Source of the DNA: Xanthoparmelia taractica
Taxonomy: Eukaryota; Ascomycota; Lecanoromycetes; Lecanorales; Parmeliaceae
DNA: 64,000 nucleotides
Direction: 5' to 3'
Assembly: GCA_033085395.1 (NCBI GenBank)
Contig: JANQBS010000160.1
Location: 29,639-93,638, forward strand
The notes under the pieces were generated by a model that did not search any database, was not told the DNA's origin, and worked only from the letters and a program-made list of their open reading frames with translations. This document shows positions 43,561 to 52,533 of this stretch, one piece after another. The position numbers and the translations under genes were made by a program. How positions within the stretch are numbered: the first letter of the stretch is position 1; each line of letters starts with the position of its first letter.

Positions 43561-44207
43561 TATGTGGTGGTGAGTGGTGGGTGGTGGGAGAAGGGAGTTT
43601 AGGATATGTAGTTCTTGGGTAGTGGGGTGCTTGTGGTGGGAGGAAGGAGGATGGCGCGGAAGTTTTGGCGGTCGTATGCGTGAGAGAGATGGCGCGGCAA
43701 TAGGCCTGGTGGGCGATTTGTGGAAGTTTTGTGTCAGCTGGTCTGGTTGTCAGTTGGGAAAGTTAGAATGAATACAGCAGTGACTATACGATATTCCTTC
43801 TGGTGCTTACATGACCATGAATGAAGATGCACACTTGTTTGAAGATTCCATTGCTCAAGCGGCCCTATGCGCATTGGTGTGTCAGCAACTTGAAACGGTT
43901 TCTCGAAGCGGAGGCTTCTTTTTCGTACATGGAAGAAACAATAGTCGCTGGCCACTGAAACCGCGCTTCCATTCTCGAGCGATGATGTCGTTAGGGATGA
44001 AACGAGTGATGCAGGCGAATCCGATTCCTGTGTTCTCGTCTCATGTTTTCTTATAGGTTGGTTCGGAAGGGAAAGTTTCTTTAGAAGGAAGACGTGCTTT
44101 TTTCCTCAAATACTCGCCAATTCCATTTTCATCGCAGACACTTTGCACTAGGCCACCATCAACTTTCAATACACACCGAGATTAATCTCTATAAGAGGTT
44201 CGTCGAC

Positions 44208-44588
44208 ATGTCTCAGACAAAGAATGTCCCTTCAAGTCAGGGTATCTTGAACAATGATAAACGAACACTTACATCAAAGGCCGCCCACGACGATCAGACA
44301 TCCCCCAACGCTGAAAAGCCAAACCAGCACAAAGATACGGCGCAGAGAAATCGGCAGAATCCTCAATCAACCTCGAAAGAAGACTCAGCAGCGACAACAG
44401 GGCTCACACCTAGCCCACGCTCCAAGAAGGAAAAAACCCATAATGTCGGCGAAGCATCGACATTTGCCGGGACGAAACAGAGTGTTTGTCCATGCGAGCC
44501 ATGTGAGTGTAGGGAGCTCAAGTGCGATGGAGTGCGTCCAATGTGCAATAACTGCGGAATGAACGGGCGCAGGTGTTCCTATGAGTAA
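44208..44588 (+). CDS. Stand-alone Zn2Cys6-type protein, probably truncated
   Basis: 126 residues from the ATG at 44208 (MSQTKNVPSSQGILNND). The N-terminal 95 residues are polar and disordered. The last 32 carry a Zn2Cys6-like cluster, CEPCECRELKCDGVRPMC then CGMNGRRC, with spacing C-x2-C-x6-C-x6-C-x2-C-x6-C, within the GAL4-type rule. Two oddities: the usual run of Arg/Lys between the second and third Cys is changed to ECRELK, adding an extra Cys and losing positive charge, and the protein stops four residues after the last Cys (TAA), with no linker, dimerisation or activation region. Possibly a truncated transcription factor, or an unseen intron. Confidence 0.5.
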   Translation: MSQTKNVPSSQGILNNDKRTLTSKAAHDDQTSPNAEKPNQHKDTAQRNRQNPQSTSKEDSAATTGLTPSPRSKKEKTHNVGEASTFAGTKQSVCPCEPCECRELKCDGVRPMCNNCGMNGRRCSYE

Positions 44589-45758
44589 TCTTGAATGCGA
44601 TTTGGTGAGGCTTTATCCGGCAATGCTTTGGACTCCAGATTTTCGAGAACGGAGCCGTCTACCAATCCAGGGAGGCTCCAAGGCTCTGTCGTTTGTCTTT
44701 GCCGCGAGATATACGGGGTGCGGTGAGGCAATTGTGTTACATAGGTCAATGTTGTCAGACTTTAAAGCATTCTTCCCTCCGTCATCTGATCTCAATGTCT
44801 TAGTTTTTTCTGTCTCTTTCTCTTTCTGCAGAGCAATAAAATCAGCAATGAAAATGGCTCAGAGTGAAACTTGTGATTATCATTGTGATAGTTGTTGCTA
44901 AATGCAAACCAAAGGATACCAGCTGCTCCACGCCGAGAATATACCCATTTGCGCGCAAGCTGGTCTAAGAGCGGAAAAGGTCCAAATATAGCCCCAACAA
45001 CGACTTTGCCGAAGGAAGGTGTATCAGATCGACACATGGCTTGCTATATGCAGGCCTTGCTGTATGCAGGCCTCCTTGATGACAGCCCAGGGAGTTGATG
45101 TGGTGAGGCATTTTCTCTCCCCCAATATTTCCTGATGGAATTGCACTTGCTACTTTGGGCTGTCTCTGCTTTGAATGTGGGCCGCAAAGTGAGCCTTGGG
45201 TCCTTGATACCGCAGTGATGGAAAAAACATCACTCTTTGGAAGGTAGCCACGTTTTTGCCGTCCACAGCGCTCATACAGGAGCTTTGCCATGATTCATGA
45301 CATGTCGATACTCAGCGTAAACATGTCTGCGACGAAAAGCAATAACTTAACCCAAAATCGGAGACTTAGGGAACTCACGTGTTATTGGCTGGGGGGCTGT
45401 GCTCTCTCAGGACTCAGGCGACCTCGGATCCGTGTGAATGAGCCTTACCATTCTTGGCATCAGGGCTGCGCTTACCCCGCGCTGGCCTGAAGCTCTCTGC
45501 ATACAACTTCTACCGCTTACCTACTTAAAAGGTCCATCGAGCACGTCAAGACTGGAGGCTACACCCACCCACTTCGCCACGTACTCGTATCATCTCTGGC
45601 ACTAGCATCACTATTACTCCTCCATCCATATACATCAAGCCTTCTCTCCTTCTCACTATACAATCATCCTCGACGCATTCCACACCACCACGTCTTCTAC
45701 ACGCAGTCTCGTCGCTGCATCCTCTTCAGCTTCGGAAATAGATACAAATTCTCCAATA
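44589..45758. other. Intergenic region
   Basis: About 1.2 kb without a recognisable exon; the last part is a C/T-rich 5' flank of the stomatin gene. Confidence 0.5.
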
Positions 45759-46938
45759 ATGGCAGCAATGGACAATGGGAAAGCTCCCCTTCCGTCCAAC
45801 GGAGGCTTTCGCAACGGTGCGCCAGGTGGCGACACCAATAATAGGCTCATCAACGTCCAACCGCCCCGTCGTGAGGACCTCCAGCCAGCTTACGCCCAGA
45901 CACTGCAGGGTGAGAGCGAAGATGCTGGTTCCCACGGCTGGTATGGTTCCATGAGTATGTTGCCACCCCTCATAAGTCAGTCTTGTCATTAACAAGCGCC
46001 TAGTCAACACCCTTGGTTCGCTCATCGGTTGCTGTGGTGCCATCCCTGGCTGCTTCGTTTGCCCCAACCCATACAAGCCAGTCAGCCAAGGAAATGTCGG
46101 TCTGGTCACTAAGTTCGGTCGCTTCTATCGCGCTGTCGATCCAGGTCTCGTGAAAATCAACCCTCTGTCGGAGAAACTTATCCAGGTCGACGTGAAAATT
46201 CAAATCGTTGGTATGTCAATTCTCCATCACCCCTAGCTCAAGCTTGGCTTGCTGATACTCTTGACAGAGGTGCCAAAGCAAGTCTGTATGACAAAAGATA
46301 ATGTCAATCTACAACTCACCTCGGTTATTTACTACCACATCACCTCGCCACACAAGGCCGCCTTCGGTATCAGCAACATCCGTCAAGCCCTGGTTGAGCG
46401 CACCCAGACTACTCTGCGCCACGTCGTTGGTGCCCGTGTCCTCCAAGATGTCATCGAGCGCCGTGAAGAGATTGCCCAATCCATTGGTGAAATCATCGAA
46501 GATGTCGCATCAGGCTGGGGTGTCCAGGTCGAATCGATGCTTATCAAGGATATCATCTTCACCTCCGAGCTCCAAGACTCCCTCTCCATGGCCGCACAGA
46601 GCAAGCGTATTGGAGAGTCCAAAGTCATCGCCGCACGTGCCGAAGTCGAGAGTGCCAAACTGATGAGGCAGGCCGCCGACATCTTGAGCTCGGCGCCAGC
46701 TATGCAAATCAGATATCTGGAAGCAATGCAAGCCATGGCCAAATCGGCAAACAGCAAAGTGATATTCTTACCCGCGACCAACCAGACGGTGCAGCAACAG
46801 CTCGCGCAGGCGGACACTTATGGCGAGGGCCCAAGCAGCCACGGCCAGAGCTCAAAGTCGTCAAATGGGCCTTTTATGGGTGATACCAACGACGGATTCC
46901 AGCAGGCGATGAACGCGAGGGTTATTGAGAATATCTAA
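45759..46938 (+). CDS. Stomatin-like SPFH/band-7 membrane protein
   Basis: Three exons, 45759-45954, 46004-46210 and 46268-46938, with introns of 49 and 57 nt; 357 residues. After a polar N-terminus comes a re-entrant hydrophobic hairpin with several Cys that may be palmitoylated (LGSLIGCCGAIPGCFVCPNP), then the SPFH domain: NVGLVTKFGRFYRAVDPGL, VDVKIQIVEVPKQVCMTKDN, VIYYHITSPHKAAFGISN and RTQTTLRHVVGARVLQDVIE. The helical coiled-coil part (AARAEVESAKLMRQAADILS) and the oligomerisation tail follow. This is the stomatin family, which forms oligomers in the inner leaflet of cholesterol/ergosterol-rich membrane domains and modulates channels. Frame is exact across both introns. Confidence 0.9.
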
Positions 46939-47150
46939 ATGCTGCCTGGAGATGATGGGGTTCTTTTCGGATTGGATAGGAAGGAAAAGGAGTACCTTAG
47001 TTGTCTTGCTTCTTTGAGCGGGCTGCATTGATTATACCCTCGTTTACGGTTGGTCGGATACCCCCAAACTGTCTGTTGTCTTTAGTCTAGCCTTACTTAT
47101 TATCCTAGTATTACCTTATCCTCCACTCTTTTATATTCGGAATGAGTGTA
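46939..47150. other. 3' flank of the stomatin gene
   Basis: Short C/T-rich sequence leading into the first minisatellite block; no gene. Confidence 0.5.
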
Positions 47151-47530
47151 TCAAGTAATGTCTCTACCAGGGTTTTGTGACGATAAGTGGGTAAGATCCC
47201 GCTCATCTGTTATGATATCGTGATAAAAACCTCGCTACTCTGTTACATTTTTTCACTAGATAACCGTTCAAATGAACTATCAAGGCATGTCTAGATCTGA
47301 AGTTATTTTGTCGAAGATACCATTTGAAAGATATCTCAGTTTGTTTCTCTACGAGATTATTACGGCGATGAGTAACTGAGATCCCGCTGATGTATTCTAA
47401 TACAGTGATCTTTCTGCCAGCTTGTTATCACGATATCTAGGCAAGATCCCGCTACTCGATTGCATCTTTTAACCGACGACGCTACTTTAAAAAAAATATA
47501 TATGTCGGGTGATCTCTCTACGGGGTTTTC
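47150..47530. repeat. Minisatellite block A (about 95-bp unit), degenerate
   Basis: At least three diverged copies of a unit containing GGTAAGATCCCGCT, an ACATTTTTT-like stretch, GATACCATTTGAAAGATAT and TCTCTGCCAGCTT. The AAGATCCCGCT-type core recurs near 47190, 47365 (as GAGATCCCGCT) and 47445. Same family as block B. Confidence 0.7.
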
Positions 47531-47544
47531 ACGGCCAACAGTAG

Positions 47545-49294
47545 GTCAAATGTTACCTGGCAAGAGCTGGTCCAAATCAACAGAGAACAATACGATAACC
47601 TGATCGCCACATCAGAACGGATTCAACAAGAGTTGGTAACAATTCAGGCCGTTGTAAGCAGACACGAAAGGGTTGCCTTGGAATGAGAGAGTAGACTGGG
47701 GTTCATCATTGCGCATCTACAAGAGATAATGACGGACCACCACAAGCTGGAGTTGCCCGGATGGATCGGGGCAGAATCGGGCCGCCAATCGGGAAAGGTA
47801 CATCCGTGTTGTTGTGAAGCTTGTGTGGGAGCAAGGAGAGGAGTGGCGCGGACCAAGCCTGTCATCTCACAGGCGGACCGATCCTTGGTGGCCCAATTCC
47901 ACGCGAAAGGAAGACTTATCTTTGCAGTATCTCACCGCGGTCATCGAACGTCCCAGCAATACAAGCCCTTGCCTGCCCGTGACAGTGTACCCGTGGCTTA
48001 TGACTGCAACCCATCAAACTCAAATTGGACAGCTTATGGGCTCCGAGTTCATACTACCGAATCATGGGAGAGTGCTATCGATCCCACACTGATACCTGCT
48101 GGTAGAAAAGAACCAGGAGGATGATGGGAGGGGAAGTGCGGCGACCCAGACTGAACAAACACGACAAGGGTAAAGTCCACCTTGAGCGGATCGGGACCAT
48201 TGGACCAGGACTTTTGAAGGACTTGAAAGCAAGGGAGCTTAGTCTGGTTAACCATAAGAGGCAGGGACCCTTACAGGCATTCCGCGAGAAGAAAAGAATC
48301 AAGGAAGCCGAGGAAGGAGACTACTTTACCCCGGGCCAGAGACCAGAGCCTCTATTCAGAAAAAATAGTCTTTATATATCATATATACCGTTTTCTTGAT
48401 TGCGAAGCTCATTATGAATTACAACGTACCATCCTACTTAAGGTCAAACTCCTTGGAGAGGACTTGATCTGGTTGGTTTATGAAGCGTACGGTGGCAAGA
48501 GCGTAATCAGCGGTTCGACGGATCCGCTGGTCTTGGTGAGATGGGCAGAGCCCACAGACCACACAACAGATACGGATGTGGAGGGCAAGCTGTGGAGCTT
48601 GGTAAAACTCTTGGACCTAGTACCAATGACGGTCTCGGAGGCGGACTGGCATCAGGTGATTCTCTTGGGACAGAGGGCACCCAGTTCTTTCTCATGGGCA
48701 AACGGTGCTTTCCGAAGTCCAAGCGAAATGGATTCTTTCCTGGGCTCTTAGGAGGATCGACGCAAAAACGCTGCCAAGATGGGGCAGGCCGAGAGTCTCT
48801 TGCTTTACACTCCCTAGGAATTAGGCAAAGGGGTGATTGCCTCAGAGGACGAACTGGCGAAAGCTGCAGAGATTTTGGGGTTCCGGACAAGCAATGCGAA
48901 GGAAGAGGGAAACAGTCACGAAAGAGCTTCTGAGATGATTGAATCCATCGAGCAACCCGAGCCGAAGAAGATTAAGAGCGAAGATGGGGAGTTGCAAACG
49001 TCTGTTGAACAAATCCGATACCCCAGTCTGGATTCAGTACTACGTGAACACTATCGCAACAAAACTCCAGAACCTCAGGACTACCAGGAAGTTGATCGAC
49101 TCATTTTCGACATGACAAACCTTCTGCACTGGACAAACTTCCCTGATGAAGTACGTATCCCACCGAGGAGGTCTTTCCATAGTCAACCTCCACATCACGC
49201 ACATCATCCTACGGAAAAAGATCGCTGGACTCTCCTAAAGGACAGACTACAAGTGTCGAGTACGGAAGCACAGGACAAGAAGAAAGGAAGATAA
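47545..49294 (+). pseudogene. Degenerate gene between two minisatellite blocks
   Basis: Coding-like sequence runs through the stretch but is broken. At 47549 a helical reading WQELVQINREQYDNLIATS continues to LELPGWIGAESGRQSG, with TGA at 47684-47686. A frame change then gives VVVKLVWEQGEEWRGPSLSS and YLTAVIERPSNTSPC. From about 48400 one frame reads HYELQRTILLKVKLLGEDL, KLWSLVKLLDLVPMTVSEAD and KGVIASEDELAKAAEILGF, with TAG stops at 48749 and 48815; it ends with an NLS-like PEPKKIKSEDG stretch and a stop at 49294. At each internal stop CAG or CGA (one C-to-T change) would restore sense. I recognise no family; gene boundaries are approximate, and some breaks could be introns. Confidence 0.55.
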
Positions 49295-49869
49295 GAGTTC
49301 ATTCATTCGAGGGAGACCCCCGACCCTCCTCCATTCTCACCAATCTCGGACTCGAATTCGCGTTTGAGTCGGTCTAAAAAATCAAACACGATGCTTGTGG
49401 AGGGAGATGGAGAGAAAATCTTTACGCAATCTGCCCTGCTACACATATATCCATCCAGCTAGTCAATATCGCATGCGTCCACCCACGTTCGTTTTCCAAT
49501 AGCCTTTCTTGATGACTAGTTAGTTGGTTAAGGTACGGTCTCGCCGTTCTGCGGCGTCCCGCTGGGAAGGTACCTTAATTGGCTTATGGTGCTAGCTAGG
49601 GCAAAGGGCAGTTAACTAACCAAAACAAATCTTGGAAGAGAGCTTCTCCGTTAGAATATCATAAAAAATAACAAAGAACGACGTTTGGCCCGATACCGTA
49701 AATTTGTTCTTGTTTTTTTGTTTTTTTTCCTTTTCGGCCTGGTCCTGTTGTAATACATAGTCTTGTTCTGTACGCTTCATGTGTTCGGTATGGTATGGGA
49801 TGTACCGAGTGGGTAGGTAAAACCCCCGTTGATGTGGTGGATCTTCCGTCGAAGGTATCATGTACAGGA
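49295..49869. other. Region between decayed gene and minisatellite block B
   Basis: Includes TAAGGTACGG near 49530 with a related inverted GGTACCTTAA near 49570, and T-rich runs (about 49715-49731). No gene. Confidence 0.5.
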
Positions 49870-50770
49870 TAAATCGAGTGAGCTCTAACAGAATTCTCCG
49901 GCGATGTGCAGGTAAGATCCCGCGAAATTGTCAATTTTTTTGCCCAAAGATACCATTCAGAGGATTACTGAAGTAGTGTTTACTACCACGTTTGGGGACG
50001 ATGTGTAGGGTGATGGTTTATTGAATTTGCACATCTTTTGCCTCCGATAACCTCCATCGAGTGATTCCTCTGCCAGCTTTCCAAAGCAATTTGCGGGCAA
50101 AAACCCTTCATCGGCTACATTTTTTTGCCAAAGATACCATTCAAAAGCTGCACTAGCCATTCCTTTGCCCGATCTTCGCTGCGATGTATAGATAAGATAC
50201 CGTTAATTTGAGACATTTTTCGCCCGAAGACTTGTTCAAAAGATATATTAAGTGATCTTGCTACTGGCATTTTAGGGCGATGTGCCGGCGATTGTCCGTT
50301 GATTTCGTGTAATCTTTGTGAAGATACCCTTTCAAAAGATATGATAAGTGATCTCTGCCAGCTTTTACGGCGATATACTTATTTCTTTATTGGATTTTTG
50401 CTAATAAGAGGGTAAGATCCCGCTAATGTATTATAATTTTTGCCTAAGATACCCAGTCAAAAGCTGCACTAACGATTCCTCTGCCCGATCTTCGCCCCGA
50501 TGTATAGGTGAGATACCGTTAATTTGAGATATTTTCGCCCAAAGACCCATTTAATGGATACATCGAGTGGTTTCTCTATAGGCTTTATTAGCAATGTGTA
50601 GGTAAGATCCCCTTAATGTGCTGTGGTTTAAATCCAAGGTACCGTTCAAACGATATATTAGGTGGTATCACCGCCAGGTTTTTGGGGCGACATATTGGCA
50701 AGATCCCACTGAATTGCCACATTTTTGGCCCAAGATACCATTCAAAAGAAGACTTCATCCATCTCTTCAC
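49870..50770. repeat. Minisatellite block B (about 95-bp unit), nine or so copies
   Basis: The unit start (GATGTGTAGGTAAGATCCCG-like) recurs near 49904, 50000, 50183, 50279, 50405 (offset), 50500, 50593 and 50688, i.e. roughly every 95 bp. Each unit continues with an ACATTTTTT-type stretch, GCCCAAGATACCATTCAAAAG, and CTCTGCCAGC. Copies differ by many substitutions and small indels. On the minus strand units can be read as FEWYLGPKMWQFSGILPI and FERYLGFKPQHIKGILPT. Same family as block A, which lies about 2.3 kb upstream on the other side of a decayed gene. Confidence 0.75.
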
Positions 50771-50924
50771 CCAGGAACTTAGTCGGCTCATATAGCGCTT
50801 TCCACTCAGATTCGCTTTTCGCCTTTTAAACTACCTCTATCCGTTTATACCAGAATCCAATAGTACCCGCCATTCGTTCAACTTATATCAAATGATATCT
50901 ACTCAGTCGACCTAACGCTGCAAG

Positions 50925-51860
50925 TCATCGCCATCCTCTTCTCTCGTCCGTAGTAAAGCCAAACCCTTCAGTAGGCTCTGGGAGATGGGTAAGATCTCTG
51001 GCTGCGCCCAGACGCAGTGCGTGGGTGTACACCCGAGTCAGAATGTTTGACACAATCCCCCTAAGCTTGATCGTTTCGAGCCGCTGCATTGGCACGCTTG
51101 GCTTAGCGAGATCGCACCTGCTGGGCTTACCACCAATAGCGCAGAGGATCAGCAGGTCGGGATGTTTCCATTGCACTCGTAGGCCGGGCGAGCTGGAAGC
51201 GTGCTCGAGGACTTCACCGAGGCTAGTACCATATACTAGATCGTTTCGAAGAGCATGCACGAGGAATAGAGTTATGGGGCTTATGTGCTGACAGCTTGGG
51301 TCGTCCAACGCTCGTAGACACCGAACGGACTCGGAGTTCAGCCTGTCCAGTGCTCAGGCACAGATGAAGAGTCTCTTCTTGGCTTCATCCCTCATTGTGA
51401 GCGAAGCTTGCGCGACGAGAAATTGAGCTTCAACTTCTCCAAGTTGTAGAGCAGAAGTATCCTTTTGAAATTCGAGGGTCACTATGGCTTGCAGATTGAG
51501 GTACTCTGGTCCCCTTCTCAGTAGAGGTCAATGTGCCGCCACTGCAAATACTCTGTGCCTGTGTAACCAAGACTCCTTGTCACATCACCACTTCGGCAAC
51601 CCAACGAGGCCACGAGGACCACAGAAAGACACTTGACAATCACAACGTCCCAACTTACGGATGATGGCATTAAAGAAACGAACCAGATCGTTTCTAGTGA
51701 AGGGTGTCTTCAGAGACTGCTTCAAAGTGTGCTGTCGAAAGGCGTTGAAACGGATCACCCGCAGAGACTGGCTCTCTTGGGTCTTGGGGGCGCCATGACC
51801 GAACTGCAGCTGTTTGATGGTTCGTTTGGATGTGATGCGGTCGGTCTCCGCATTCTCCAT
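50925..51860 (-). pseudogene. Degenerate gene with internal stop codons
   Basis: On the minus strand three coding-like stretches run in order: 51585-51860 (QSLKTPFTRNDLVRFFNAII, then a GTAAGT donor), about 51320-51540 (YLNLQAIVTLEFQKDTSALQ, LVAQASLTMRDEAKKRLFIC) and 50925-51308 (NSESVRCLRALDDPSC, SLGEVLEHASSSPG, ILTRVYTHALRLGAARDL). They are continuous apart from a TGA at 51356-51354 (CGA would give Arg), another TGA just after the likely acceptor, and a frame change there. The helical, Leu-rich reading with normal composition indicates a former gene rather than chance. Family not recognised. Confidence 0.5.
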
Positions 51861-52533
51861 GAGGAGTCCGATGATGCCTTGCCAGGCTAAGTGGCTTGAC
51901 TTTAACCGCGTTATTGTCTTTCCACGTACTCCTTCTCTATCCTGGTGGTCTCTCCCGTCTTTCTCGTCTTATATGCCCCCAAAGCTATGGCACAATTATC
52001 CTTAACGCTTGATTCTAGAGAGAAGAAAAAAAAAATTGGATTCCCGGTGCGTAGAAGAGGAAGATTATCATCAATATCATCCAATTCTCCCACAAGATGA
52101 TCAAAATTATACATTCTGGTCTGAAGTTTGGAGATTGAAGAGGGAAGAGGTGAGGGTGAGAAGTGATATAGATTGGTGCTGACGTAGCGTTTTAACCCCT
52201 AATAGGCGGGCATATTCCCCGTAATTTGCGCCGTGCATGCCGTGACGATGATGGCGACGGTGATAGCTATTACGTCACTCTTCGGTGTCAATGCGAGAGT
52301 GCGTGCATAGCGTCGTTCCTGATGGATTTCTTAACGAGCTCCTTGATATGGTATTGGGCTCTCGAAAAGGATAGAATTAATATTGGGATTTAAATCATGA
52401 GACATTTCATATGCTATTTACTTTTTTCAACCTCACCTGATATGCAGTAATCACTCATAGATATATCTGAACGCCTGATTCGGGTATAGAGCGCCAAATA
52501 GAGATAGGAACCAGACAAAGGAGACTGCACAAA
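51861..52533. other. Intergenic region
   Basis: No exon recognised; an A-run lies near 52026-52036. The right part is the 3' flank of ILV2. Confidence 0.5.

Larger units (their letters stand above)
42591..44207. other. Intergenic region with strong sequence bias
   Basis: Holds a degenerate (CCCATA)n microsatellite and then a long G-rich plus strand (about 43320-43680) with runs of 6-10 G. No gene called; open stretches here are microsatellite readings (YPYPYP, GGGEWSGDG). Confidence 0.6.

Noticed and set aside
47150..50770. CRISPR-like array
   Set aside because: The units are long and diverged, without short conserved repeats and unique spacers, and the organism is eukaryotic; this is a minisatellite.
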